DNA from: Krasilnikoviella flava
Lineage (GTDB): Bacteria; Actinomycetota; Actinomycetes; Actinomycetales; Cellulomonadaceae
Assembly (NCBI RefSeq): GCF_900167525.1
Contig: NZ_FUZQ01000001.1
Coordinates: 868,001 to 932,000, forward strand
Reading direction: 5' to 3'
Length of the DNA stretch: 64,000 bases
The notes beneath the pieces were generated by a model that was not told the DNA's origin, searched no databases, and saw only the letters and a program-made list of their open reading frames with translations. The translations under genes and the position numbers were made by a program. Below, piece after piece: positions 51,410 through 60,045 of this stretch. How positions within the stretch are numbered: the first letter of the stretch is position 1; each line of letters starts with the position of its first letter.

Positions 51410-51901
51410 ATGTCGAGCCGAAGAAGACGTCCGCACGGGCGCGCCGTCGCCCTCGTCGCCGCGGCGGCGACGCTCGCCGGGTGCGGCAGCGTCGCGGATG
51501 CATTGCGCCCCACCGCCTACTGTTCCCCGGAGGACCCTGTCGTGACTCCGACGAGCGTCACCGCTGGCGACGCGGTCCAGGTCATGATCAGCGGGGTCGG
51601 GCACCATCCCGAGTGCTCCTCGACGCTACCGGGCCGTGCTCGGTACGAGATCTCGATCGGCTCGCGGGTGGACGGGACCGGCAACGACGACCGCGGCAGC
51701 CGCTACTACTCCGCCGGCCTCGTGGTCCTCGACCCCGACGACGCGGGTGCCGCAGAGGCCACCGTCCGCGTGCCGGACGACATGCCCGTCGGCGAGGCGC
51801 GGATCTCCGTCGACCTCCAGGGCGCCAAGACACTCTGCGAGATCGACCCCAGCGCATCGTGTGCGCCCGACCCGTTCGCGGCCGTCGACGTCGTCGGCTG
51901 A
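51410..51901 (+). CDS. Secreted lipoprotein, unknown
   Basis: 163 residues. Signal peptide (MSSRRRRPHGRAVALVAAAAT) with lipobox LAGC near residue 24, then a 135-residue beta-rich domain with Cys pairs (AYCSPED, PECSST, TLCEID, ASCAPD). Sequence like VVTPTSVTAGDAVQV suggests an immunoglobulin-like fold. Function not recognised. Separate transcript from the P-loop gene 41 bp downstream, which has its own -10 box. Confidence 0.75.
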   Translation: MSSRRRRPHGRAVALVAAAATLAGCGSVADALRPTAYCSPEDPVVTPTSVTAGDAVQVMISGVGHHPECSSTLPGRARYEISIGSRVDGTGNDDRGSRYYSAGLVVLDPDDAGAAEATVRVPDDMPVGEARISVDLQGAKTLCEIDPSASCAPDPFAAVDVVG

Positions 51902-51930
51902 GCCGGCCACCCTGGACCGAGACGGGCTGC

Positions 51931-51936
51931 TAGGTT
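51931..51936 (+). promoter_or_regulatory. Putative leaderless -10 box (TAGGTT)
   Basis: TAGGTT 6 nt before the ATG at 51943. Confidence 0.45.
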
Positions 51937-51942
51937 GCCGCG

Positions 51943-52479
51943 ATGCGCAGGGTGTCGGTGGTCGGGGCGGCCGGATCGGGGAAGTCCACCCTCGGACGGC
52001 GCCTGGCGGACAGGCTCGGGACGCCGCACGTCGAGCTGGACGCGATGTTCTGGGGCCGGGACTGGACGCCGCGGCCGCGCGACGACTTCGAGGCCGACGC
52101 CCGGGCCGCGATCGCCTCGGACGCTTGGGTGATCGACGGCAACTACTCGCGCCTGCAGGAGGAGGTCTGGGCCCGCGCCGACGCCGTCGTCTGGCTCGAC
52201 CCGCCGCGGTGGGCCGTCATGACGCAGGTGTACCGCCGCACGCTGGCGCGAGCGCTGGACCGCACGGAGCTGTGGCCGGGCACCGGCAACCGGCAGCCCT
52301 GGCGCGACGTCCTCGCGCCGTGGCGCAAGAGCTCCATCGTCCGCTGGTCGTGGGAGCAGCTGGACCGCTACCCCGGGCGGTACGGAGCCGCGATGGCCGA
52401 CCCCGCGCACGCGCACCTCGAGTTCCGCCGGCTGCGGTCGCGCGACGACGTCGACGTCTTCCTGGCCGGCGCTCGCTGA
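51943..52479 (+). CDS. P-loop NTPase, adenylate-kinase-like (FlaR/topology-modulation type)
   Basis: 178 residues. Walker A GAAGSGKST near residue 8, then TPHVELDAMFWGRDW and DDFEADARAAIASDAWVIDGNYSRLQ, LWLDPP-like Walker B (VVWLDPPRW), RTLARALDRTELWPGTGNRQPW. This is the small adenylate-kinase-related family often annotated topology modulation protein/FlaR. Substrate not established. Leaderless-type promoter. Confidence 0.88.
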   Translation: MRRVSVVGAAGSGKSTLGRRLADRLGTPHVELDAMFWGRDWTPRPRDDFEADARAAIASDAWVIDGNYSRLQEEVWARADAVVWLDPPRWAVMTQVYRRTLARALDRTELWPGTGNRQPWRDVLAPWRKSSIVRWSWEQLDRYPGRYGAAMADPAHAHLEFRRLRSRDDVDVFLAGAR

Positions 52480-52528
52480 GGCACGCGTGCCGGCGACGAG
52501 TTCCGGCCGCCGCGGGGGTCCACCACCC

Positions 52529-53128
52529 ATGACCAGAGTGGTGGGCGACATCTCGATCTCGCTGGACGGGTTCGTCACCGGCCCGAACCCTGGGCCCGAG
52601 AACGGCCTGGGCGACGGCGGCGAGGCGCTGCACGCGTGGGCGTTCAGCGACGACCCGGTCGACCGGGAGCAGCTGCGCACGGCCACGGCGAGCAGCGGCG
52701 CCGTCGTCCTGGGGCGGCACCTGTTCGACGTCGTCGACGGGCCGCAGGGCTGGGACGACGAGGTGGGGTACGGCGCGCGCGAGGTCGGGCGGCCGCCGTT
52801 CTTCGTCGTCACGAGCGACCCGCCCGCCCGCACCCGCCTGTCGTTCTGGACCTTCGTCACCATGGGGCTGCGCGACGCCGTATCCCAGGCGCGCGACGCG
52901 GCCGAGGCCGGCGGTGGCGACCGGGACGTCGTCCTCATGGGCGGCGGCGCGACCGTCGGCTCCGCGCTGGACGCGGGCCTGCTCGACGTCCTGAGCCTGC
53001 ACCTCTCCCCCGTCGTCCTCGGTGACGGGACGCCGCTGTTCGTCGGGGGTCGCGGGCACACACTCGTGCAGCGGACGGTGACGCCGTCGACGACGGCGGT
53101 GCACGTCGTCTACGACGTAATGCGCTGA
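52529..53128 (+). CDS. Dihydrofolate reductase family protein (RibD C-terminal domain)
   Basis: 199 residues. RibD_C/DHFR-like fold: MTRVVGDISISLDGFVTGPNPGPENGLG, GAVVLGRHLFDVVDG, PFFVVTSDPP, DVVLMGGGATVGSALDAGLLDVLSLHLSPVVLGDGTPLF. Probably an NADPH-dependent reductase of unknown substrate. Ends 19 bp inside the convergent kinase-like gene. Confidence 0.9.
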   Translation: MTRVVGDISISLDGFVTGPNPGPENGLGDGGEALHAWAFSDDPVDREQLRTATASSGAVVLGRHLFDVVDGPQGWDDEVGYGAREVGRPPFFVVTSDPPARTRLSFWTFVTMGLRDAVSQARDAAEAGGGDRDVVLMGGGATVGSALDAGLLDVLSLHLSPVVLGDGTPLFVGGRGHTLVQRTVTPSTTAVHVVYDVMR

Positions 53129-53820
53129 GCGTCGCCCAGCGCGAGGCCGGCCACCGTGCGGCGCAGGGCGTCGGTCTCCGGGCCGGGCTCGAAGACCGGG
53201 ATCGTCAGGAAGTCCTCCAGGTCGGCGCGGGAGAAGTCGCCGAGCAGGTCGCCGCGGCCGTCCCGGATGGCCCGGAACATGTCGAACCCGCGCACGAACA
53301 CGGGGTCGGTGAGCCGCAGGCGGCCGTCCGCGGTCTGCAGCACGTTGCCGGGCTTCACGTCGGCGCCGCCCCAGAGCCGGAAGCGGCGCGCGCCCTCGGC
53401 GAGGAGCTCCTGGATCCGGCGCCGCAGGTCGACGACGTCGGGGTGGTCGGCGAGGGCCGCGGACTCGCCGTCGTCCGGCGCCGGGTCCGTCGAGGTGGCG
53501 ATGCCGAGGGACGCGACGAGCCCCTTCGCCTGCGCCTCGTCGGCCGGGTGCAGGCGTTCCATGACGACGACGTAGCCCTTGCGGCGCAGCGGCACGACGT
53601 CGTCGATGCGCACGAGGAACGGGTTCGGTCGCCCCGTGAGGCACGAGTCCGCGAACATCCGGAACGCCGGGTCGAACGGGGTGACGCGCGCGGCGAGCCG
53701 GTCGTCGGGGGAGGCGAGCACCCATGCCCAGTCGCCGGTGCCGACCTCCCGCCAGCCTGCTTCGTCGAGGGCGGCGCGCGCCTCGGCCGCGGTGGTGTCG
53801 GGAGCGAGCGTCGGGAGCAC
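53110..53820 (-). CDS. Kinase-fold (phosphotransferase-like) hypothetical protein
   Basis: 236 residues. The C-terminal half has a catalytic-loop-like D-x-K-P-x-N sequence (GGADVKPGNVLQTADGRLRLTDPVFVRG near residue 165) resembling the HxD...N and DPx of aminoglycoside/protein-kinase-like enzymes, with RRKGYVVVMERL as the beta5/hinge. The N-lobe is short and no P-loop is clear. Function unknown. Its 3' end overlaps the convergent reductase gene by 19 bp. The GTG start is uncertain. Confidence 0.65.
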   Translation of the reverse strand: MLPTLAPDTTAAEARAALDEAGWREVGTGDWAWVLASPDDRLAARVTPFDPAFRMFADSCLTGRPNPFLVRIDDVVPLRRKGYVVVMERLHPADEAQAKGLVASLGIATSTDPAPDDGESAALADHPDVVDLRRRIQELLAEGARRFRLWGGADVKPGNVLQTADGRLRLTDPVFVRGFDMFRAIRDGRGDLLGDFSRADLEDFLTIPVFEPGPETDALRRTVAGLALGDAQRITS

Positions 53821-53881
53821 GGGCCCAGCATCCGTGGTGCGCGCCCGCGCCGTCAGGTTGTTTCTGCCCGCGGGCACCGCG

Positions 53882-54205
53882 TCAGCGCGGCGCGAGCACC
53901 TCGAGCAGCACCACGACGACCGTCGCGGCCGCGGCGAGCGAGACCACCAGCAACGGCGACCTGCGGCCCCGTACCAGCCCACGGACCTCCGCGACGACGA
54001 CCCAGACGAACAGGACGGCGGACAGCACCCGCCACAGCGCCGACCCCACCTCGGGCGACGCGACGATGTTCTGGGCGTGTCGCCACCACGTGGTCACGAA
54101 CAGCCCCGCGAGCCCGGCCTGGATGAGGGCGACGCCGATCACCGCTGCTGCACGGAGCGGGTCCGGGCCCTGCCCGTCGTGGTATCCGTGCTGGTCCGTC
54201 GCCAT
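53882..54205 (-). CDS. Small three-helix membrane protein, unknown
   Basis: 107 residues with membrane segments AAAVIGVALIQAGLAGLFVTTWW, VLSAVLFVWVVVAEVRGL and LLVVSLAAAATVVVVLLEVLA; short polar head MATDQHGYHDGQ. No named family. ATG 54205 is preceded by GGAGAGCACC. Encoded between the kinase-like gene and peptidase E on the same strand. Confidence 0.65.
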   Translation of the reverse strand: MATDQHGYHDGQGPDPLRAAAVIGVALIQAGLAGLFVTTWWRHAQNIVASPEVGSALWRVLSAVLFVWVVVAEVRGLVRGRRSPLLVVSLAAAATVVVVLLEVLAPR

Positions 54206-54289
54206 GCGGTGGTGCTCTCCTGGGATCGAGGGTCCGGCCGACCCGCGTCGGGGGCCGCAGGCCAAGGTACAGCGCCCCGCGGCTGCGGC

Positions 54290-54958
54290 TCAGGCCAGCT
54301 TCCGCCACGTCCCCTCGGACACGACGTCGACGACGCCGCCGTCGACCACGAACGCCGTCTCGTCGTCGACCGCGTACGCGGGCCCGCCCAGGCGGGCGGC
54401 CCACCGCTCGGCCGCGGCCTGCGTGTTGTCCGGGAGCTCCGGGTTGTCGAGGTGGGGGAACATCGAGAAGTCGACGACGCCGAGCGTGGTGACGTCGTCG
54501 CCGTCCGGCGCCGTCCAGCCGACGAACTCCTCCCCGACCCGCGGCGTCATCACCATGCTGCCGCCGCTCATCCCCACGTACACGCTGTCGTCGAGCGAGG
54601 GCAGCAGGTCCGCCAGGCCGGAACGGCGCATCCAGTACGCGAGGTAGAGGGCGTCGCCGCCCGCGGCCAGCAGGACGTCGGTCTCCCGCACCAGCGGCAC
54701 CCAGCGCTCCTGCGGGATGCTCGGCAGCGCGGTCAGCTCGAGCACGCCGACGGACTTCCAGCCGATGCCGGTCATGTGGTCGGTGGTCCCGGTGATGAAG
54801 TTCCAGGCGTTGAGCCCGGGTCCGACCCACGGGTGCCCGTACAGCGCGGTCGGGATGCACAGGGCGGTGCAGTCGGCGACCGGCCGCCCGAGCAGGTCGT
54901 CCAGCGCGGCCCGGATGCTCGGGTTCCGGACGCCTGCGGACGTGAGCAAGAGCTTCAT
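54290..54958 (-). CDS. Peptidase E family (S51) protein
   Basis: 222 residues. S51 fold: MKLLLTSAGVRNPSIRAALDDLLGR, DVLLAAGGDALYLAYWMRRSG, and the nucleophile elbow VYVGMSGGSMVMTP near residue 122 (Ser in G-x-S-G-G). His near LDNPEL (FPHLDNP) completes the expected site. Aspartyl dipeptidase or related hydrolase. Confidence 0.88.
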   Translation of the reverse strand: MKLLLTSAGVRNPSIRAALDDLLGRPVADCTALCIPTALYGHPWVGPGLNAWNFITGTTDHMTGIGWKSVGVLELTALPSIPQERWVPLVRETDVLLAAGGDALYLAYWMRRSGLADLLPSLDDSVYVGMSGGSMVMTPRVGEEFVGWTAPDGDDVTTLGVVDFSMFPHLDNPELPDNTQAAAERWAARLGGPAYAVDDETAFVVDGGVVDVVSEGTWRKLA

Positions 54959-55086
54959 GGCGCGCCTCTCGGTTCGACGGACATCATGCAGACGGGGCCG
55001 CGGTCGGAGACTCATCGCCGCGGTGCGGAGCGGCCGGACCGGGTATTCGCTGTTCCCCCGCGTCGCCGAAGCCCAGGATGGTGCGC

Positions 55087-55659
55087 ATGTCGTTGGCCAC
55101 CCCCACGCTGCCCACCGCTCGTCTGCGACTGCGACCCTTCACCGAGGCCGACGGCGACGACCTGTTCGCGCTGCACAGCAGCGCCCACGTGCTGCGCTAC
55201 TGGGACTCCCCGCCCTGGACCGACCGGGCACGCGCCGACCGCTTCGTCGCGATGTGCCGAAAGATCGAGGAGGACGGGACCGGGGCCCGGGTGGCCATCG
55301 ACCGGGCCTCCGACGGCGCCTTCGTCGGCTGGTGCGGCCTGTTCGACTGGTACCCGGACTTCCGCTCCGCGACGTTGGGCTACTGCCTCGGCGAGGCGAC
55401 GTGGGGTCACGGTTACGCGACGGAGGCCGCCCATGCCCTGCTGCGGTGGGCCTTCGACACGCTCGACCTCAACCGGGTCCAGTCCGAGACCGACACCCGC
55501 AACGCGGCCTCCGCCCGCGTCCTGCAGAAGCTCGGGTTCGTGCGTGAAGGAACGCTGCGCGAGGACTGTGTCGTGAACGGCGACGTCTCCGACTCGTGGG
55601 TCTTCGGGCTGCTCAGGCGGGAGTGGCAGCCGTTGGAAGTGGCGACGCCGGCGCACTGA
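55087..55659 (+). CDS. GNAT acetyltransferase (RimJ/RimL type)
   Basis: 190 residues. Acetyl_transf_3 pattern: ATPTLPTARLRLRPFTEADGDDLFALHSS, GWCGLFDWYPDFRSATLGYCLGEATWGHGYATEAAHALLRWAF with the Q/RxxGxG/A-like pyrophosphate loop (WGHGYA), NRVQSETDTRNAASARVLQKLGFVREG. Acetyl-CoA dependent; target unknown. ATG 55087 is used; ATG 55078 is also possible. Confidence 0.92.
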   Translation: MSLATPTLPTARLRLRPFTEADGDDLFALHSSAHVLRYWDSPPWTDRARADRFVAMCRKIEEDGTGARVAIDRASDGAFVGWCGLFDWYPDFRSATLGYCLGEATWGHGYATEAAHALLRWAFDTLDLNRVQSETDTRNAASARVLQKLGFVREGTLREDCVVNGDVSDSWVFGLLRREWQPLEVATPAH

Positions 55660-55677
55660 CGTGGACCGCGCCAGCGC

Positions 55678-55683
55678 TATGCT
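55678..55683 (+). promoter_or_regulatory. Putative leaderless -10 box (TATGCT)
   Basis: TATGCT 7 nt before the GTG at 55691. It decides this start over 55661 and 55679, which are upstream of or overlap the box. Confidence 0.5.
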
Positions 55684-55690
55684 CGCCGCC

Positions 55691-56254
55691 GTGGAGCACC
55701 AAGGGGCGCCTGGGCCGCGTCCGCAGCTGTCCGCCCCCACCGTGCCGTCGAAGGACTGGACGCGGGCTCGCGGGGTGCTGTCGGCAGTAGCCGTTGCCGG
55801 CGCGCAGGCCGTCGCGACGTTCGCCCTCATGTTCACGACCGGACTCGTGGTCGCGGTGCTCTCCGGCCCGTACGAGGACTTGCTGTCCGTGGTCGGGTGG
55901 CTGTTCTGGAGCGCCGTCATCGCCCTGGTCACCACGGGCTGCGCCCTCGCGGTCGGGGTACCGCTCCGGCTCGTCCCGCGCCTCCGTGCATGGTGGCGGG
56001 GCAACGGTGAGCTCATGCTGCTCGGCGCACTCCTCGGCGCCGCGCTGATCGTCACGGCATTCGTGCTGGGCCACCCGGACACCGTGGACGCCGACGGCAT
56101 CGAGCTCGCCGTCTACCAGCCGCACGGTGTGCTACTCCTCGTGGGATGGCTCCTGCTGGCCTTCTTCTGCGCCCACGCTCTCTGGCCGCGTCGGTGGACG
56201 CCACGGTCCCAGCGCCGCCCGACCCTCGGGACGGAAGCCGCCCGCGCGGAGTGA
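55691..56254 (+). CDS. Four-helix membrane protein, unknown
   Basis: 187 residues starting at GTG (VEHQGAPGPRPQ) with four membrane helices (VAVAGAQAVATFALMFTTGLVVAVL, VVGWLFWSAVIALVTTGCALAVG, ELMLLGALLGAALIVTAFVLG, GVLLLVGWLLLAFFCAHALW) and a basic C-terminus. No family recognised. Confidence 0.7.
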   Translation: MEHQGAPGPRPQLSAPTVPSKDWTRARGVLSAVAVAGAQAVATFALMFTTGLVVAVLSGPYEDLLSVVGWLFWSAVIALVTTGCALAVGVPLRLVPRLRAWWRGNGELMLLGALLGAALIVTAFVLGHPDTVDADGIELAVYQPHGVLLLVGWLLLAFFCAHALWPRRWTPRSQRRPTLGTEAARAE

Positions 56255-56680
56255 ACGCGCGGGAACGACGAAGGGTCCCCGACCGGCACGCTGACTGTCA
56301 GGGGCCATTGTCTCGGAGCGGTAGCGGTGGGCTTCAAAACGGCGCGTTGGCCCACCCTGCTCGCCCGGGTCGTTCTGGCATCTGACCTGGTCTTTTACGG
56401 CGCCGCCCGTTGGATCGGTTTGCTCCCGCCAGCACCGATCCGCCCTCCAAAACGGAGGCAATCCGGCGACCTGTCGGCACCTCGGCGGGTGGGGACACTC
56501 GGAGGCGCCGTACCGATAGCGGAGCACCAGAGGTCGGCGGAGGTCCGGGTCAAGGGTGGCCGCAGGCCATCGCGTAGCGGCGCCGTAGGCGCCCTTGACG
56601 CGGTCCGGAGCCGGCCGGATGCTCGGCTGTCGGTGCGGAGACGGACCGTGAGACGGTGCAGCGGGCGGCACAATTCCCAG
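56255..56680. other. 426 bp without a supported gene
   Basis: Open frames occur on both strands but their Arg/Pro-rich translations lack a family match, start context or codon consistency. Several GGCGCC/GCGCC dyads near 56505-56600 could form hairpins. No tRNA, repeat unit or attachment site is seen. Confidence 0.5.
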
Positions 56681-56956
56681 ATGAGCTCTGAACTCGGGGA
56701 CGGCTGGACCATCGAACGGGTGCGCGACTACGCGAACGACCCAACCGCGACCGAGCTGTCGCTCGACCGGGACGCGCACTTCGACGACGGCAGTATCCGC
56801 GTCCACCTCCAGCCCTCGGCGATCGTCAAGGTTGGGGGTCTGGTCCTCGTACGGGACGACGATGACTGGTACATGGGACAGACCGACGCCCGCGGTGCGG
56901 TGATCTGCTGGGGCTCGTACGGCCGCGACCTGGGCGGCGCGATCGACGGGCTGTAG
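56681..56956 (+). CDS. Small conserved-looking hypothetical protein
   Basis: 91 residues: MSSELGDGWTIERVRDYAND, acidic, ending VKVGGLVLVRDDDDWYMGQTDARGAVICWGSYGRDLGGAIDGL. The YMGQTDARGAVICWGSYGRDL segment has the look of a compact beta domain seen in small actinobacterial proteins. CACAAT lies 6 nt before the ATG. Function unknown. Last chromosome-like gene before the less GC-rich region. Confidence 0.6.
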   Translation: MSSELGDGWTIERVRDYANDPTATELSLDRDAHFDDGSIRVHLQPSAIVKVGGLVLVRDDDDWYMGQTDARGAVICWGSYGRDLGGAIDGL

Positions 56957-57355
56957 CAGCGGACATCGGCCATTGGCGGATCGGGCGATTCGGAATCATG
57001 CGAAGAGGGCGGCACCGGGGCGACTGGGGCCGCCTTCGTCGTCCAGGCCGGCCGGACGGGTGGGGTGCGCGGAGGCGCGAAGCGCCGGAGCGCGGGGCCC
57101 CGCCCGGGAGGCCGGCCCGCGGCGGAGCCGCGCGCTTGAGTCAGTAAGGAAACTCTTCACGACACCAGTCCACTTCAACACCGCGCGCAAGGGGCACCCG
57201 CCCGACTCGTAGATCGCAAAGCGTCGTGCACTCCTTCGACGCGTGCGGGCCTCGATTCGGAAGTTGGTCACTGGTCTCCGGCGCCCGAGACCGAACCGGC
57301 CAGGTACCGTCGACTTCACCCGACTGCGACCAGCCATCTGTGACAGGCTCTCCCT
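56957..57355. other. 399 bp without a supported gene; likely island edge
   Basis: No start-supported reading frame. The first half is extremely GC-rich with GCGCGAAGCGCC-type dyads; the composition drops toward 57130-57360. This is a plausible place for the left edge of the mobile region, but no direct repeat or tRNA end is visible to prove it. Confidence 0.4.
57344..57349 (+). promoter_or_regulatory. Putative leaderless -10 box (CAGGCT)
   Basis: CAGGCT 6 nt before the GTG at 57356. Confidence 0.35.
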
Positions 57356-58114
57356 GTGGCCGAGTTGGTGTACATAGACGAAACAGGCTCAGTAGGTAAG
57401 GGCGCCAAGGAGCAGCCCTACCTGCGGCTAGTCGCCGTCGTCGTTGACGAGTCCATGGTGCGACCTCTGGCCCAACGCATGTACGAAATCGCAATGACCC
57501 ACCTTGGCTGGCGGCCCGCGGAGTTCGAATTCCACGGAGTGGACGTTTGGCACGGGCGGTCACACTGGCACTCAAAATCTCCCACAGAACTTCTCGGAAC
57601 CCTCGAGGCGCTGATCGGCCTGCTTGCAGAACTAGAATTATCTGTCGTCCACGCCACGATCAACAAGGAGGCCTTGCGGGACAAATACGATGGGCATTAC
57701 GACAGCGAAGCCTATCGCCTCGCACTTCAGTTCATGCTCGAAAAACTCGACCGATGGCCATGGACGCCGCCCCGACCCTTCCGCGTACTAATAGCCGACG
57801 AAGCCAAACAAGAGCGAGTTCGCGCGATTAAAATGGTTGCGGACCTCCAAGAGTGGAGTGTGGGAGTTGTTCCAGGAGAGCGCCTCAACACGATCATCGA
57901 CTCGATGCACTTTGTAGAGTCAATACACAGCTCAGGCGTGCAGCTTGCGGACATCGTCGCGTACATACTCCAGCGTGCGGATCGGGACAGCCAAGGACAT
58001 CCCGAAGCCGCGGCTGCCGTCAACCGAATGGCCGAAGCAATAGGTCAAGCCACGGCTACCTATCGCATGCCATGGCCGCCACCGCAGGCGCCTCCGCCCG
58101 CGGCCGTTCCATAG
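57356..58114 (+). CDS. DUF3800 domain protein
   Basis: 252 residues. DUF3800 hallmarks: MAELVYIDETGSVGKG at the N-terminus with the acidic YIDET, and the C-terminal acidic SSGVQLADIVAYILQ; FRVLIADEAKQ in the middle. The family has a predicted RNase H-like fold and is frequent in prophages and defence-type islands; activity is unproven. Lower GC and more A/T-ending codons than the chromosome around it suggest transfer. The next gene follows after 58 bp on the same strand. Confidence 0.8.
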   Translation: MAELVYIDETGSVGKGAKEQPYLRLVAVVVDESMVRPLAQRMYEIAMTHLGWRPAEFEFHGVDVWHGRSHWHSKSPTELLGTLEALIGLLAELELSVVHATINKEALRDKYDGHYDSEAYRLALQFMLEKLDRWPWTPPRPFRVLIADEAKQERVRAIKMVADLQEWSVGVVPGERLNTIIDSMHFVESIHSSGVQLADIVAYILQRADRDSQGHPEAAAAVNRMAEAIGQATATYRMPWPPPQAPPPAAVP

Positions 58115-58172
58115 ATGTCCGCGAATCTCGCATAAGGCCGCGCAGAGGGGCGCTTCAACACATCGAGGGAAG

Positions 58173-59345
58173 TTGGTGGCAATCATTACACGAAAGGCAC
58201 AGGGCGGAGCGAATCAGAACTCAGCCCCTCATGCGACACTAGCGAGCGAGCAATTTCCGGAACTGAACGCAACGCTCTACGAGTCGGACCCCGCCACATA
58301 CCTGCGCTTCAGACTTCACACTCTCGTAACAATGCACAATCAAGACGACGAATCGACCGAGTCGACGCCCTGGGCGTATGGATTGTTAGAATCCGGGCAC
58401 TCCTATACGTTTAGTCGCGAGGAGCGAGAGCAGGCAATCGCTCTCGAAAGTACGATGCTAGTTCATCATGCTAGCGAGAGCTTGCTAAGACTCTTCATTG
58501 CGCACTCGGAGAAGTCTGATTGCCCTTGGCTAAAGGTGGCCAAACTGGATTTTCGGGAGGTCAAGTCGAAGGCCGCCGAGTACGCCAAGGCGACTCACGT
58601 GTGGCGTCCGGCCCAAATTGAAGAGGTCTTCTTGGGCGGGAGCGACCTTGGGACCTCTGGTGTTGCGATGAGCGAGGACGAGTGGGCGCAGTCGGTCGAT
58701 GCGCTCAAAGAACTGGTGCGCCGAACCTCCGAGCGCATCCTGGAGCAGGCGTCGCTTTACAACGCGGCGAAGCATGGCCTTGTTGGCGTGCCAGGGGAAG
58801 TGGCGAAGTGGAGTATGTCAAGCGAAGGCGGTCCATCGTTGGACGTCGCGGAGGGCCGCGGGGTCACCTACCTCTTGCGCGAGTATCCGAGCAAGGCTTG
58901 GGCAGCGCAGACCGACATCGTCGATATTGAGTCAGACTTCCTGATCGTCCAGCTCGTCGCCATCGCGGTGCACAATCTTTGGACAGCTGCGCGACGCCGA
59001 TACATTGCCCGAAAAGGACACCTGTACTCGCTTCATCCCCAGTTGGTCGATGAAGCATTCCTTGTGGGCGTCGCGGGCAAGAGGAACGTCGCGCGCGGAA
59101 TGCGCGTGGCCCTTCACAGGAAGGCGGACCGCACAGCGCCTTGGGGGAAGGGACTCGAGCCTGCCAGGTATCGGCTGAACATGGTGCGCGTCGACAAGGA
59201 TGTCGCCAAGCAGCTTTCTTCAAATGACGATCGATACCAGGTAGAGGCACGCGAACTCCCGCTGCGCCCTGCCGACACGAGTCCATTCACAGGCGGAAAT
59301 CGCACGCTCTTCCCGTTTACACCCGGGTGGGCTTCGGTGGTTTGA
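58173..59345 (+). CDS. Hypothetical protein, possibly HEPN-like
   Basis: 390 residues, no named family recognised. A helical region has LVHHASESLLRLFIAHSE near 95-110 and RILEQASLYNAAKHGLVGVPG near 190, whose NaaKHG resembles the conserved part of HEPN/AbiV-like nucleotide-binding or RNase folds. The C-terminal third is more beta-rich. Starts at GTG. Composition is as AT-rich as the DUF3800 gene upstream, so they may be a transferred two-gene unit. Function is inference only. Confidence 0.5.
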   Translation: MVAIITRKAQGGANQNSAPHATLASEQFPELNATLYESDPATYLRFRLHTLVTMHNQDDESTESTPWAYGLLESGHSYTFSREEREQAIALESTMLVHHASESLLRLFIAHSEKSDCPWLKVAKLDFREVKSKAAEYAKATHVWRPAQIEEVFLGGSDLGTSGVAMSEDEWAQSVDALKELVRRTSERILEQASLYNAAKHGLVGVPGEVAKWSMSSEGGPSLDVAEGRGVTYLLREYPSKAWAAQTDIVDIESDFLIVQLVAIAVHNLWTAARRRYIARKGHLYSLHPQLVDEAFLVGVAGKRNVARGMRVALHRKADRTAPWGKGLEPARYRLNMVRVDKDVAKQLSSNDDRYQVEARELPLRPADTSPFTGGNRTLFPFTPGWASVV

Positions 59346-59366
59346 CCGATAGACGCAATTTGCTCT

Positions 59367-60032
59367 TCACATCGAAGCTGGATCAATCGGCAGATCCGGG
59401 ATGATTCGAGAAGTATAGCCACGGCCTCGAAGTCGGTCGTAGGCGCTAACTGTCCGCTCATCGATCGCTTGCTTCTCGGCGAATCCAGCGTCGGCATAGA
59501 CCCAGATGCGCTGGGTGTCGCCTACGAGCATGTTGAGGACGCGGTCGACGTCGCCGATGGCGGCGATGTAGCCGTCGAGCGACTGCGCGCGGGCCGAACA
59601 TACGAAGTCGAGTTCGGGCCAGAGTTTGCGGGCCGTCGCGTAGGCGCGGCGCTGCTGGTACGGCCTGCTTATGATCGTGGCTGATGCTGGATGGATCCCT
59701 AGGGCGTCCAGCAGCTCACGCGTAAGGGTGAAGTTCTCGCCGGTGTTGGTCGCCCGCGTCTCGGTCAGGATCGCGTCGGCTGGCACTCCGAGCTCGCGTG
59801 CCCGTTCGGCGTAGTGCACGGCCTCGCCGTGGGGAAAGACCTGGACGGTCGTCGGCGCGTTGGCACCGGTGAAGACGATCAGCGGGAAGCGTCCCTTGTG
59901 CCAGAGTTCCGCGGCATGCTCGGCGACGCCGATGTCATGGCTTCCGAGACCGATGCCGATGTCGGTGTTGCGGGGCTCGTGGTGCAGCTGGTGGTAGTCC
60001 CAGAGGATCTGGGCATCGTCCATCACGCTCAT
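59367..60032 (-). CDS. YdcF/SanA-like (DUF218) protein
   Basis: 221 residues. DUF218 fold: NTDIGIGLGSHDIGVAEHAAELWHKGRFPLIVFTGAN near residue 25, then ERARELGVPADAILTETRATNTGENFTLTRELLD with the Glu/Thr motif near 95, and SRPYQQRRAYATARK. No membrane helix, so cytoplasmic. YdcF-like genes often accompany a GntR regulator in actinomycete integrative elements. Thirteen bp after the GntR stop. Confidence 0.85.
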   Translation of the reverse strand: MSVMDDAQILWDYHQLHHEPRNTDIGIGLGSHDIGVAEHAAELWHKGRFPLIVFTGANAPTTVQVFPHGEAVHYAERARELGVPADAILTETRATNTGENFTLTRELLDALGIHPASATIISRPYQQRRAYATARKLWPELDFVCSARAQSLDGYIAAIGDVDRVLNMLVGDTQRIWVYADAGFAEKQAIDERTVSAYDRLRGRGYTSRIIPDLPIDPASM

Positions 60033-60045
60033 GAGGCTCCGTCCG

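Noticed and set aside
56255-57355. tRNA gene or attachment site for the AICE
   Set aside because: No cloverleaf, T-arm sequence or direct repeat could be found; the integrase and right end are outside the window.
57172-57575. Insertion sequence or transposase near the island edge
   Set aside because: No terminal inverted repeats or transposase motifs; frames there are antisense to DUF3800.
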